NCBI RefSeq assembly: GCF_028276765.1
Contig: NZ_JAPYVU010000001.1
Span: 1 to 64,000 of the forward strand
Length of the DNA: 64,000 nucleotides
From: Sulfurihydrogenibium sp.
GTDB taxonomy: Bacteria; Aquificota; Aquificia; Aquificales; Hydrogenothermaceae
Direction of reading: 5' to 3'
Part shown: positions 37,617 to 47,017 of the stretch, piece by piece
How positions within the stretch are numbered: the stretch's first letter is position 1
Layout: each line of letters begins with the position of its first letter
The notes under the pieces: generated by a model
Told to the model about the DNA's origin: nothing
Databases searched by the model: none
Seen by the model: only the letters and a program-made list of their open reading frames with translations
Translations under genes and position numbers: made by a program

Positions 37617-37777
37617 CTCTGAGGTTGTTCTAAAACTCAACGTTGTCATTTGCAGCTGTGCGGAGAATCTCCTATTTTTCTTTTTAAGTCAAAAAAATCA
37701 AAAAAGAGATCCTTGGGTCTTTGGCTTCAGGATAACGGGCAAAGGCAAATTTACAAAAATTTTGGAACAGACTCTAA
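37617..37777. repeat. Complete type-2 intergenic repeat
   Basis: Begins TCTGAGGTTGTTCTAAAACTC and ends AAAAATTTTGGAACAGACTCT, imperfect inverted ends about 20 bases long. Inside are one decayed half (CATTTGCAGCTGTGCGGAGAATCT) and one clear core ATCCT/AGGAT (37709-37733). About 160 bases, no reading frame. It fills the gap between the convergent gmk and hemD genes. Confidence 0.7.
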
Positions 37778-37843
37778 AAGATAGAGATTTTTTGCCGACT
37801 ACAGGGATGATGTTGATTTTTACAAGCAATTTCATTACTTAAA

Positions 37844-38557
37844 TCAATCCTTACCCATCACTTTTAACTTCTTTACAATCTCTTCAAATGTAAATTTGTC
37901 AGGCACTACATCAACTTTAAATCCTTGACTTTCTATAAAATTTTTTGTAGTTTTTCCAATAGCAACAGTTAGCATTTTGTCTAAAAGTTTTTTTGATTCT
38001 TCTTTAAAAATATTTAAAAAACCTTTAAAAGTTGAGGGACTTGAAAATGCTATTGCATAAATCTTTTCATCCTCTATTAACGACTTTATGTTGTCAACAT
38101 TTTCAGGAACGTTTAGCTTCGTTTCATACACTGGAATAAGGTCTATCTTAAAATTGCTGTTTAAAAGCGTGTCCATTCCTTCTGATGCTCTTATTAAAGC
38201 CATTTTTTTATCTTTAAATGTATCTATGTTTTTTTCAAAATATACTTTAAGTCCTTCTGCACTGTAGACTTCTGGAACGATTATATCTTTATATCCAAGA
38301 TTTTCCAAGTATTTTGCTGTTTTTTCTCCAACAGCTATGATTTTTTTATCAATCTTTGGAATTTGAGAAAAGAAATACCTGACTGCATTTTTACTTGTAA
38401 AGATTAAATATTCGTAATCTTCAAGATTAAAATTTTTAATTTCTACCGGCTCAAATCTGATTAATGGAAAAGATATAGGATTAAATCCTGCATTTATGAA
38501 TAAATCTTTTACCTCTTCAAAACCTGACGCTTCTCTAGTGATGATTATGTTTTTCAT
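37844..38557 (-). CDS. hemD: Uroporphyrinogen-III synthase
   Basis: Cyclises hydroxymethylbilane with inversion of ring D for heme, siroheme and other tetrapyrroles. 237 residues. The family is poorly conserved, but the two-domain layout and motifs LIFTSKNAVRYFF, AVGEKTAKYLENLGY, and AFSSPSTFKGFLNIF with AIGKTTKNFIESQGF are characteristic. It overlaps the potassium channel gene by 4 bases. Confidence 0.88.
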   Translation of the reverse strand: MKNIIITREASGFEEVKDLFINAGFNPISFPLIRFEPVEIKNFNLEDYEYLIFTSKNAVRYFFSQIPKIDKKIIAVGEKTAKYLENLGYKDIIVPEVYSAEGLKVYFEKNIDTFKDKKMALIRASEGMDTLLNSNFKIDLIPVYETKLNVPENVDNIKSLIEDEKIYAIAFSSPSTFKGFLNIFKEESKKLLDKMLTVAIGKTTKNFIESQGFKVDVVPDKFTFEEIVKKLKVMGKD

Positions 38558-40098
38558 TGAGATTCGCCTTTTGGTATTAAAAATATTGCATCGTTTTCTT
38601 GAATTTCAAAATCATCTTCCGGATTTAAAATTATTTTTTTACTTCTTTCTACTGCAATCGGTAAATAGCCATCTTTTCTAACAATTTTTATAATCTCTCC
38701 GAAAGTTTTATAACTTCCAAGTTCTCTAACTTTTACTTTTTGAATTCCTGTCTCTACATCTAATAACGTTTCTATCAAGCTTGTTGCACCCGGATTTAGT
38801 AAACTTGAAAACATTATCTTTCCTACTATCTGACCATGAATCAAAACTTCCCTTGCTCCAACTCGTTTTTTAAAAATTTCTGCGTCTTCATCTAAAAGAA
38901 CTTCTATATAAAGTTTTACTGTTGGATTAAGCGTTCTAATAAGCATACCTGCTAAAGCTGTTCTTGCATCTATGTCTCTCTCAGATAGATTTGGTAGCTT
39001 TTCACCGACGATGATTACATCTGAAGCATTTTCTATTCCAACATCTAAAAGATTTTTTTCTAAGATAAAATCTCCTTTTTTATAAAGGATATACTTTGAT
39101 AGGTCAATTCCCAAGTCTTTTTTATCATAGTTTGTTAAAAGCACAACAGGTTTTTCTTTATCTATATCACTTTCCATTATTTTTTCAAGGATTTCTTCAG
39201 ATGTTTCATTGTATCCACAAATAACTATGTGGTCTTTTAAATCTCTCATGACTATCTCCCCTTCCTTCAACTCTAAAAGTTTATTTATAAATGAAACAGA
39301 AAAACCAGCTGTTAAAACTGATACTAAAATAACATTAATAATTACCATTAAAGATGCTGCAATCTTTCCTACATCAGAAATAGGAACTATATCTCCATAT
39401 CCAACTGTAAAGGATGTTATGATGCCCCAGTAAATGGCTCCCCAGATGCTGTCAAAATTTTCATTTCCTGCGTTATGTTCATAGATGTATGTTAAAAAAG
39501 AGAAGAAAATGATATTTACAAATAAACTTGAAAAAGTAAATGTAAAGACAAAGCTGTTTTCTTTAAACGCAAAAAAGAAATTTCTAAATACAGAAGAGTA
39601 TCTTAAAAGTTTTAGTAGTCTAATTAGCTGGAATATCCTAAGCATTCTTAAAGGTCTTATGATTGGCAGTATTGCGAGTAGGTCTATGATTGAATAAGGC
39701 TTTATCATCCACTTAAGCTTTGGCTTTAAGGCATATAAAAAGGCATCAAAATATACTTTTAAATTTCTTTGTTTATGTTCAGTTAAATAATCTTTAAAAT
39801 CTTCTGTAAAATCAGAAACAACCCACCATCTAAGTATGTATTCAAACAAAAAGAAAAATAAAGCAAACTCGTCAAAGTCTATAAGAAAAGTATGTAAATC
39901 ATGAGGAAGTCTTTCACTTTTTGGAGATATTAATAGAAAAACCGTGATTGAGGATGTTAAAACTAAAAAAATTGCAAAGATAGAATAGATATGATTTAGA
40001 GAATTTCTATCATTTTCTAAAAGATTGTATAAAAACAGTTTGAATCTTTTTACAAATGTTTTATGATTTAATCTTTTTCTTTTTAACTTAAGCATCAC
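38554..40098 (-). CDS. Voltage-sensor-type potassium channel with RCK (TrkA-N) domain
   Basis: 514 residues. Six-helix channel: the S4-like helix IIRPLRMLRIFQLIRLLKLLR (about 143-163) has regularly spaced arginines, and TSFTVGYGDIVP (about 230) is the K+ selectivity filter. After S6 comes a cytosolic RCK domain starting DHIVICGYNETSEEIL, a Rossmann nucleotide-binding fold with TrkA-C-like end. A short coiled Lys/Arg-rich N-terminus precedes S1. It should pass K+ with gating by voltage and by a ligand bound to RCK. First gene before hemD. Confidence 0.9.
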   Translation of the reverse strand: MMLKLKRKRLNHKTFVKRFKLFLYNLLENDRNSLNHIYSIFAIFLVLTSSITVFLLISPKSERLPHDLHTFLIDFDEFALFFFLFEYILRWWVVSDFTEDFKDYLTEHKQRNLKVYFDAFLYALKPKLKWMIKPYSIIDLLAILPIIRPLRMLRIFQLIRLLKLLRYSSVFRNFFFAFKENSFVFTFTFSSLFVNIIFFSFLTYIYEHNAGNENFDSIWGAIYWGIITSFTVGYGDIVPISDVGKIAASLMVIINVILVSVLTAGFSVSFINKLLELKEGEIVMRDLKDHIVICGYNETSEEILEKIMESDIDKEKPVVLLTNYDKKDLGIDLSKYILYKKGDFILEKNLLDVGIENASDVIIVGEKLPNLSERDIDARTALAGMLIRTLNPTVKLYIEVLLDEDAEIFKKRVGAREVLIHGQIVGKIMFSSLLNPGATSLIETLLDVETGIQKVKVRELGSYKTFGEIIKIVRKDGYLPIAVERSKKIILNPEDDFEIQENDAIFLIPKGESQ

Positions 40099-40159
40099 AT
40101 TTCCTTATAAAGGTGAGATATAAAAAGCATTGTAAAGTGGAATGTGATATATAAAAAAA

Positions 40160-40213
40160 TGTAAAGTTCTCTGCCGGCTTCAGAATGATAAAAAATGATT
40201 TTTCATTTTCTCA
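40160..40213. repeat. Decayed intergenic repeat fragment
   Basis: CTCTGCCGGCTTCAGAATGAT and then TTTTCATTTTCTCACCTAAT match the right-hand half of type-1 repeats in reduced form. The stem no longer pairs well. Confidence 0.35.
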
Positions 40214-40222
40214 CCTAATCAC

Positions 40223-41002
40223 TTACCTTCCACCCCTAACTAAAGATAATCCACCGTCAACTACTATTGTTTGACCTTGTATCCATCTTGCATCCGGAGT
40301 GCATAAAAATCCAACTACACCGGCTATATCCTCCGGCTGCCCCATTCTACCAAGTGGCGTTAGCTTGATTGTTCCCTCTTTAACTTCCTCATAGTTTGGA
40401 AAAAGCTGGATTGCTTCTGTATCTATTGGTCCACCGGATACACAGTTTACATTAATTCCCATTGGACCAACTTCTACTGCTAAGTATCTAACAAGTGTTT
40501 CTAATGCTGCCTTTGCTGAACCGTGTATTGCATAATTTGGCATATAGTCTCTTGTCCCGGTTGATGAAATAGCTATAATCTTTCCTTCTCTTCCTTCCAT
40601 AAGCTTAACGGCTCTTTGAGAAGACCATATAAAACCAAAGGTTGTTATGTTGTATATTCTCAAAGTGCCTTTTTCTTTGAGTCTTAAAAATGGTGCAAAA
40701 CCACCGATTACTTCTCTTCCTGATGCTACTGCGTTGCTTACAAAAATATCTAAGTAGCCAAATTTTTCTGTGATTTCATCAAATACTCTGTCAATCTCTT
40801 CCTTAACTCCAAAATCTCCTTGAACTATATAAGACTTTCTTCCAAGCTTTTCTATCTCTTGTTTGACTTCTTCAGCCTTTTCTTTGTTTTTATAGTAATT
40901 AATAATTACATCTGCTCCCATAGAAGCCAATTTTAAAGCTATTGCTCTTCCAATTCCTCTGCTTGCTCCTGTTACAAATGCTAACTTTCCTTCTAAAACC
41001 AT
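40223..41002 (-). CDS. fabL: Enoyl-ACP reductase III (FabL-type short-chain dehydrogenase)
   Basis: 259 residues. TGASRGIGRAIA (11-22) binds NADPH. The catalytic pair is Tyr157 and Lys164 with six residues between, the YX6K spacing that separates FabL-like enoyl reductases from ordinary YX3K short-chain reductases. The end, INVNCVSGGPIDTEAIQLFPN and GQTIVVDGGLSL, is also close to FabL. It would perform the last reduction of fatty acid elongation. The upstream gene trpD is 12 bases away, but the pairing has no clear metabolic meaning. Confidence 0.85.
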   Translation of the reverse strand: MVLEGKLAFVTGASRGIGRAIALKLASMGADVIINYYKNKEKAEEVKQEIEKLGRKSYIVQGDFGVKEEIDRVFDEITEKFGYLDIFVSNAVASGREVIGGFAPFLRLKEKGTLRIYNITTFGFIWSSQRAVKLMEGREGKIIAISSTGTRDYMPNYAIHGSAKAALETLVRYLAVEVGPMGINVNCVSGGPIDTEAIQLFPNYEEVKEGTIKLTPLGRMGQPEDIAGVVGFLCTPDARWIQGQTIVVDGGLSLVRGGR

Positions 41003-41014
41003 ATCAATCCCCCT

Positions 41015-42025
41015 TTATGAGAAATTTCTTAATTTTTCAAGAACTTCATAGCCTTTTTTATTATATATAGTCTCTTTTGCCAAATCTATTCCATCTTTTA
41101 TAGAATCTACAAGACCTATAACTTTTAAAGCAAATGCTGAATTTAAAGCCACAAAATCTGTTTTTGAAGAATAATCTTTGCCTTGTAAAATACTTAAAGC
41201 AATCTCTTTATTACACTCTACATCTCCACCTTGAATTTCAAAAATTTCAGCTCTTTTTAATCCAAAATCTTCCGGTTTTACTGTATAAAAGTTTATATCA
41301 GATTCATTAATTTCTCCAACATAAGTTTCTGCTGTGATGGACACTTCATCTAACCCATCTAATCCATGGACGATGTAAGCTTTTTTTACTCCAAGGTTTT
41401 GTAAGACTTTTGTTAGCGGTTCAACTAAGGATTTATCATATACACCCATCACTTGATAATTTGCATCAGCCGGATTTGAAAGTGGTCCAAGAATGTTAAA
41501 AATTGTCCTAACGCCTATCTCTCTTCTTTGTTTTATTACATTTTTCATTGATGGATGGAACAACGGAGCAAACATAAAACCAAGACCTATCTCTTCAATC
41601 TGTCTTGAAACTTCTTCCGCAGTAAGCTCTATTTTTATTCCCAAAGCTTCCATTATATCTGCACTTCCGCATTTTGAAGAGATAGACCTGTTGCCATGCT
41701 TTGCAACTTTACCACCTGCTGCTGCCACAACGAACGCCGATATTGTAGACACGTTAAAAGTGTTTAATCTATCTCCACCTGTTCCGCATGTATCAACAAG
41801 TTTACTTTTATCTTTAACCACAACTTTAACAGCTTTTTCCTTCATAATTCTTGCCGCTGTTTCTATTTCAATAACAGATTCTCCTTTCATCTTCAAGCCG
41901 ATTAAAACAGCTCCAATCTGTGCATCGGTTAGATTACCTTCCATTAAATTATCAAAAAGATAGGTCATCTCTTCTTTTGTTAAGTCTTGTCTTTCTGTAA
42001 GTTTTTTTATAATATCTTTAATCAT
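41015..42025 (-). CDS. trpD: Anthranilate phosphoribosyltransferase
   Basis: Second step of tryptophan synthesis: joins anthranilate to PRPP. About 336 residues with [38 protein letters not shown] and [14 protein letters not shown]. The ATG at 42025 is 6 bases from GGAG; an ATG just before it and an upstream TTG are alternatives. It overlaps the end of rnhB. No other trp gene is in the window. Confidence 0.95.
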   Translation of the reverse strand: MIKDIIKKLTERQDLTKEEMTYLFDNLMEGNLTDAQIGAVLIGLKMKGESVIEIETAARIMKEKAVKVVVKDKSKLVDTCGTGGDRLNTFNVSTISAFVVAAAGGKVAKHGNRSISSKCGSADIMEALGIKIELTAEEVSRQIEEIGLGFMFAPLFHPSMKNVIKQRREIGVRTIFNILGPLSNPADANYQVMGVYDKSLVEPLTKVLQNLGVKKAYIVHGLDGLDEVSITAETYVGEINESDINFYTVKPEDFGLKRAEIFEIQGGDVECNKEIALSILQGKDYSSKTDFVALNSAFALKVIGLVDSIKDGIDLAKETIYNKKGYEVLEKLRNFS

Positions 42026-42611
42026 CATTAACTCCAAGATTAAAGCTTCTTCTATGGATTGGAGTAATGCCGAATTTCTTTATCTCTTGGTAATGTTGTT
42101 TGGTTGCATAACCTTTATGTTTATCAAAAGAGAAGTTAGGATATTTTTCTTTATACTCAATCATTATTCTATCTCTAACTACTTTTGCGATGATGCTTGC
42201 TGCCGCTATTGTATGAGATATTTCATCTCCTTTGATTAAAGGTAGATGATTTATACTTTCATCTAATTTTACAAAATCAACTAAAGCTATATCCCATTTT
42301 GATTTTAAAGATTTTAGATTGTTTTCCATGTATATTTTTGCAGCATTTGATATGCCAAGCTTATCTATTTCTGTATTTTCTACGATGGTAATATTTATTT
42401 CTTCAGCGTAATCGTGAATTTTTTCAAAGAGATACTCTCTTTCTTTTTCTGAAAGACTTTTTGAATCATTATGTATGAATGGTTTTTGATGCTTAGGAAA
42501 AATGACTGATGCAATAACAAGAGGACCGGCTAACGGTCCCCTTCCTGCTTCATCTATACCGACAATTTTTTCATAACCTTGACTAAAAAGCTCTTTTTCA
42601 ACATTATCCAT
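42018..42611 (-). CDS. rnhB: Ribonuclease HII
   Basis: Cuts RNA in RNA-DNA hybrids and single ribonucleotides in DNA. 197 residues with [19 protein letters not shown] (DEAGRG catalytic acid pair), [14 protein letters not shown] and [15 protein letters not shown]. Overlaps rplS by 8 bases, a common rplS-rnhB pairing. Confidence 0.95.
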   Translation of the reverse strand: MDNVEKELFSQGYEKIVGIDEAGRGPLAGPLVIASVIFPKHQKPFIHNDSKSLSEKEREYLFEKIHDYAEEINITIVENTEIDKLGISNAAKIYMENNLKSLKSKWDIALVDFVKLDESINHLPLIKGDEISHTIAAASIIAKVVRDRIMIEYKEKYPNFSFDKHKGYATKQHYQEIKKFGITPIHRRSFNLGVNDD

Positions 42612-43005
42612 TATTTTCTTTAGAAGCTTGAGATTCTGCTTGTCTTTTCTTGATTTCCCATTCTTTAAGCTCTTTAATTTTAGCAGCTTTACCTTTGAGA
42701 TTTCTGATGTAGTAGAGTTTAGCTCTTCTAACTTTACCGCGTTTAACCACTTCTATTTTTTGAATAGATGGACATGCTATTGGAAAAATTCTTTCCATTC
42801 CAACGCCGTAAGAAACTTTTCTAACTGTAAAAGTTTTCCCCGTTCCGCTACCTCTAACTCTTATTACTAAACCTTCAAAAATCTGTGTTCTTTCTTTTTC
42901 ACCTTCTTTAACTTTTAGGTGAAGTCTTACAGTATCTCCTACTTTAAATTCAGGAATGTCTTGTGGTAAATATCTTTGTTCAATTTCTCTAATTAATTGG
43001 TGCAT
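42604..43005 (-). CDS. rplS: 50S ribosomal protein L19
   Basis: 133 residues, with [51 protein letters not shown] and the [17 protein letters not shown] end. The C-terminal tail [17 protein letters not shown] is a lineage extension. It lies at the 30S-50S interface. First gene of rplS-rnhB-trpD-fabL. Confidence 0.96.
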   Translation of the reverse strand: MHQLIREIEQRYLPQDIPEFKVGDTVRLHLKVKEGEKERTQIFEGLVIRVRGSGTGKTFTVRKVSYGVGMERIFPIACPSIQKIEVVKRGKVRRAKLYYIRNLKGKAAKIKELKEWEIKKRQAESQASKENNG

Positions 43006-43084
43006 AATTCTTCCTCCGCTGAAAAATTTTAAAAAAATATTATAGCATAAGAAATGTGAAATGTGAGAAAGTATTTCAAATCCT

Positions 43085-43165
43085 CGTCATCCTGAACGTA
43101 GTGAAGGATCTCATTTTTTAATGTTTTTTTGAAAAATAGGAGATTCTTCGCCGGCTGCAGAATGA
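43085..43165. repeat. Pair of inverted repeat cores
   Basis: Two cores face each other: ATCCT-gaacgtagtga-AGGAT (43089-43109) and ATTCT/AGAAT (43143-43163). This is the inner part of a type-1 or type-2 element without clear ends. It lies in the 217-base gap upstream of rplS; nothing else is seen there. Confidence 0.6.
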
Positions 43166-43222
43166 CACCGTTGGGTCGTTCCTTGTCATCTTATATATCA
43201 CTTATCATTTCGTCTTTTCTCT

Positions 43223-46096
43223 TTAACTGTATTTCTCCATAATTAACTTAATAGCTTCTTCTTCTGGCATTGGTTTTGCAAAGTAAAATCCTTGTAGATA
43301 ATCAGCTCCAAGTAAAGATAAGAGTTTTACCTGCTCCTCTGTTTCTACACCTTCAGCTATTGTTTTTAATCCAAGATCTTTAGCTAATCCAATTATGAAT
43401 TTTACTAATGATAAGTCTTGTTTACTTCTTGCAATATTCCTTACAAAAGACATGTCTATTTTTAGTATATCAATAGCTAAATCTCTTAAATATGTTAAAG
43501 ATGAGTATCCCGTTCCAAAGTCATCTATCGCTATTTTTATGTTTTTGTTTAAATCTTTAATGTCTTTAAATATCTTCTTAGATTTTTCTATATCTTTTAT
43601 GACATTTCTTTCTGTGATTTCTATTACTAAGTTATTCTGAACCTCAACCGGCAGAGATTTTAACCTTTCAATAAAGCTTTTATCTGATAGTTCATCTGAT
43701 GTTAAGTTTAATGAGTATTCAAGCAGTCCTTTTGGTGATAGGTTTAGGGATATTGTTATATCTTTTTTATCATTCAAAGAGTTAAATTTTTTTATCTTTT
43801 GAGAAACTTCTTCTAAAGCCCATTCTTCAAATTTTGTGATATATTTACTGTTTTCAAGATAATCTATAAACTTTATAGGTGGATAAACAGTTCCATCTTC
43901 ATCCACTATCCTGATTAACGATTCAAATCCTGCTAATGAAAAGTCTTCTAATTTAAAGTATGGCTGGAAGTAAAATTTAAATAATTTCTTCTCAAATGCT
44001 TTTTCTATAATCTTTTCAGCTTCCAAATATTCTTCTAAATATTCTTCTAATTTTTTATTTAACTGCGGTTCATAGAATTTTATTACATTTTCTCCTTCTT
44101 CTTTAGCTGTGTTTAAATTAAGAACGGCATTATTATAAAGCTCTTCAAATGTTTGACCATCCTCATTGTACAAGACAATTGAAGCGTTGTAGGAAATATG
44201 AATTTTGCCTTTGGAAGTATCTAAATCTCTATCTAAAGCATCTCTAATCTTATAAATAAGCATTGACTCGTTTTTTATATTTGGAATAAGTATTGCAAAC
44301 TCATCATTTCCAATTCTGGCTATATATCCATCTGGAAATTCTTTTTTTAGATTTTTTGCTACTTCTTTTAAAATTTCATTACCTGTTTCCAATCCATAAG
44401 AAGCATTAATTACAGACATGTTATAAATATCTATCAATATTAATCCAAATTTTTTGTATAGTTTGTTTTTAATCATTTCTGAAGCTTGAATTTTAAATGA
44501 TATAAAATTTGGAAGCCCGGTTAAGCTATCACAGTATTTATATTTTTCTATTTCTTCTGAAAGCATCTTCTCTTGTGTTATATCTTTTCCAACGGAAACA
44601 AATTTAAGTGCTCCATCTTTTAACTTAATTGGATAGATAGTTTGGTCTATATGAATTAGTCTTCCGTCTTTTGTTTTATTTATAAATACTGCTGAAAATG
44701 GTTTGCCCGACAATATGGTATCCCATAATTCTTTGTAAAACTTCGCATCCTGCATTTCAGATTTAAATATTCTTGGATTTTTGCCAATTATTTCTTCTTT
44801 TGTGTATCCTGTCAAATCTACAACATATTGATTTACATACTCTATTGTTCCATCCGAATCAGTAGTTACAAGCCACATTTTTGAATTATCTATAGCCTTT
44901 CTTAAAAGTATGTTTTCTTTATCTTTTTCTATTTTATTTAAAGCAAAAGATATGTCTTTTCTAATTTCTTCAAATAAAGGTAGAAATTCTTTGTTGAATA
45001 TAAATGGCTTTGTTGAATAGATAGTAATTACACAATAAACTTCTCCATTTTTTTCTACTGGAATTGTCAATGATGAATATATATCTCTTTTTAGAAGCTC
45101 ATTTTTCCATGGAGTCATAAATTCTGACGTTAGTGTATTTTCATTTATAATAATTCTATTTTCTCTGTAAGCTCTTCCCGTTGGACATCTTCCTTCTGGC
45201 AGGTCTTCTCTAACACTTACAGCTAAATTATCTACATATCCATCGTCTTCACCATACTTACATACTGGCTTAATAAAGTCTCCTTCTCTCTTTCCGACCC
45301 AGGCAAACTTAAAATGATTTTTTTCTACAAGGCTTTCACATGTTCTTTTAAATAATTCTTCTTCTGTTTCTACAGATATAATTAGCTGATTAACATCTTT
45401 TAAGCTTTCTACAAGAATCCTTTGTATTATTAAATCCCTAGCTATTTTTCCAAGCTCATGATATTCTTTAAGTTTATCAATTTTGTCTTGAGAAATCTCT
45501 TGTAAATCTAACTCTTGGATAAATGTAATTATATTAAAGGAACTCTTTTCATAAAATTCTTCTGATACCAAAAAGTAATGGCTTATATCCAAATCTATTT
45601 CTTCTATGATTTTCAGCTTATCTTTAATTTCTTGACTTAATTCATCGCAATATTCCTTAAGTATTACTCCAGCATCAGTTTTTCCGTTTAATAAAGAATT
45701 TATGACTTCATCAAGAGATTCATATAAAATAACCTCTTTAGTATAAAGACCTGTTTTGTTTAAAACACAATAAGAACTAAGTTTATCAACTATTGCTATA
45801 TTTTGGAAATCCTTTTGATTATTTAAACTAACTAAAAGAAATTTATCGTAATGACCTTTAAATCTTCCTATAAGTTTGTAATTTTTTTGTAAAAGAATTA
45901 AAGCAACATCAAAGCTTGCATAATATATATCTGGTTTAAAATTATCTATTAATATTAATGCTTCTTCTTCGTAGAAGTTTTTATAAGGTTTAAAATCTAC
46001 TTCTTGGTTAAAAATTTGCTTTATTTTATCTGAGATTTTAAACCACTTTTTTAATCCTTCTTTTGTATCATGCGGACAAACTCTAAAAGTAATCAC
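43223..46096 (-). CDS. Multi-domain c-di-GMP protein: solute-binding-like, GAF, PAS, GGDEF, EAL
   Basis: 957 residues, no signal peptide and no membrane segment. Residues 1-210 resemble a periplasmic solute-binding protein of the PhnD/NMT1 type (MITFRVCPHDTKEGLKKWF, YYASFDVALILLQKN), here kept in the cytosol. About 235-395 is a GAF domain, 400-515 a PAS domain (VTTDSDGTIEYVNQYVVDLTG). 525-685 is GGDEF with the degenerate RIGNDEFAI. 700-955 is EAL with FESLIRI, NLVIEITERN, IDDFGTGYSSL and EGVETEEQ. The GGDEF signature is altered, while EAL acidic residues are kept, so phosphodiesterase activity is the better guess. It stands alone between repeats. Confidence 0.85.
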   Translation of the reverse strand: MITFRVCPHDTKEGLKKWFKISDKIKQIFNQEVDFKPYKNFYEEEALILIDNFKPDIYYASFDVALILLQKNYKLIGRFKGHYDKFLLVSLNNQKDFQNIAIVDKLSSYCVLNKTGLYTKEVILYESLDEVINSLLNGKTDAGVILKEYCDELSQEIKDKLKIIEEIDLDISHYFLVSEEFYEKSSFNIITFIQELDLQEISQDKIDKLKEYHELGKIARDLIIQRILVESLKDVNQLIISVETEEELFKRTCESLVEKNHFKFAWVGKREGDFIKPVCKYGEDDGYVDNLAVSVREDLPEGRCPTGRAYRENRIIINENTLTSEFMTPWKNELLKRDIYSSLTIPVEKNGEVYCVITIYSTKPFIFNKEFLPLFEEIRKDISFALNKIEKDKENILLRKAIDNSKMWLVTTDSDGTIEYVNQYVVDLTGYTKEEIIGKNPRIFKSEMQDAKFYKELWDTILSGKPFSAVFINKTKDGRLIHIDQTIYPIKLKDGALKFVSVGKDITQEKMLSEEIEKYKYCDSLTGLPNFISFKIQASEMIKNKLYKKFGLILIDIYNMSVINASYGLETGNEILKEVAKNLKKEFPDGYIARIGNDEFAILIPNIKNESMLIYKIRDALDRDLDTSKGKIHISYNASIVLYNEDGQTFEELYNNAVLNLNTAKEEGENVIKFYEPQLNKKLEEYLEEYLEAEKIIEKAFEKKLFKFYFQPYFKLEDFSLAGFESLIRIVDEDGTVYPPIKFIDYLENSKYITKFEEWALEEVSQKIKKFNSLNDKKDITISLNLSPKGLLEYSLNLTSDELSDKSFIERLKSLPVEVQNNLVIEITERNVIKDIEKSKKIFKDIKDLNKNIKIAIDDFGTGYSSLTYLRDLAIDILKIDMSFVRNIARSKQDLSLVKFIIGLAKDLGLKTIAEGVETEEQVKLLSLLGADYLQGFYFAKPMPEEEAIKLIMEKYS

Positions 46097-46135
46097 GAAT
46101 TTCTCCTTTTAGAATTCCTTTAATACAATTTTATA

Positions 46136-46415
46136 CATATCGAGCGAGAAATTCAATAAAAGATTGAGATTCTTCGCCGGCTGCAGAATGACAATATTGA
46201 TTTTTGGAACAGTCTCATAAGTAGGGCAAGAAATTCAATAAAAGCATGGAGGGTGTTCTAAAATTCCATTAAGTTGTATAATATATGCGTAAAATAGGTT
46301 TGTTTTTAATTTTTAATTAAAAAAGAGCGCAAAAGAAAGAGTAGTAAAAAGGAGATTCTTTGCTTTGCTCAGATGACAAGAAAAATAAGCTTACAAAAAT
46401 TATGGAACACTCTTT
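46136..46415. repeat. Nested type-1 and type-2 repeats
   Basis: A type-1 left end (ATATCGAGCGAGAAATTC) and core ATTCT/AGAAT (46169-46189) are followed by a type-2 end (GGAACAGTCTC). A second type-1 left end (GGGCAAGAAATTCAATAAAA) is broken by a type-2 element whose ends are GGAGGGTGTTCTAAAATTCC (about 46248) and AAAAATTATGGAACACTCTT (46395-46414). The whole 390-base gap between the EAL gene and the DUF29 pair is repeat DNA. Confidence 0.65.
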
Positions 46416-46490
46416 AATTTAATGTTGATTTTTTAAAATCTATGCCAAATTTTAATTACATAGTGCAAAAATTAAGTGAGGTGTTTATCT

Positions 46491-47015
46491 ATGCTAACAC
46501 AAGTAATTAACAAAGAAGAATTAAAAAAGCTTTACGATAAAGACTTTGTATTATGGGTAGAAGAAAATCTTAAGCTTTTGAAAGATAAGCAGTTTGATTT
46601 GGTAGACTGGGAGCATCTCTTAGAGGAGATTGAGGATATGGGTAATAGACATTTGGACAGCGTAGTTAGCTTTATGGCTGTTATCTTGGAACATCTTTAC
46701 AAGTGGGAAAATTTTAGAGAAAATGAAAAGATGGGAAACGGCTGGATAAAAAGCATAATAAACTCAAGAACTGGCATATACAAGCTGTTTAGAAAATATC
46801 CATCTTTAAAAGTGAAAGCGCAATTTGAATTAGAAAACGCATGGAATGATGCAATTTTAGAGCTTATCTCTTGGTTCAAAGACCCTGAAAATATTCATTT
46901 AGCTAAAAAATACTTTGGCAGAATACCAACAGAAAAAGACTTCCCGGGAAAATGTCCTTACACATTTGAGCAGATTTTAGATTACGAGCCATGGCTAAAA
47001 GACCTGGAGGAGTAA
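46491..47015 (+). CDS. DUF29 family protein, copy 1
   Basis: 174 residues. The DUF29 pattern is clear: LYDKDFVLWVEENLKLL, DLVDWEHLLEEIEDMG, VVSFMAVILEHLYKW and the WF-DPENI to ECPYTFEQILD-like end (KCPYTFEQILDYEPW). DUF29 proteins are helical, common in cyanobacteria and Aquificota, and of unknown role. The ATG at 46491 aligns with copy 2 and has GTGAGG upstream; an in-frame GTG five codons earlier is less likely. Copy 2 starts 3 bases after the stop. Confidence 0.85.
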   Translation: MLTQVINKEELKKLYDKDFVLWVEENLKLLKDKQFDLVDWEHLLEEIEDMGNRHLDSVVSFMAVILEHLYKWENFRENEKMGNGWIKSIINSRTGIYKLFRKYPSLKVKAQFELENAWNDAILELISWFKDPENIHLAKKYFGRIPTEKDFPGKCPYTFEQILDYEPWLKDLEE

Positions 47016-47017
47016 AA

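Noticed and set aside
41493-41963. 156-codon open frame on the plus strand
   Set aside because: Antisense shadow of trpD; no ribosome site and a composition typical of shadow frames.
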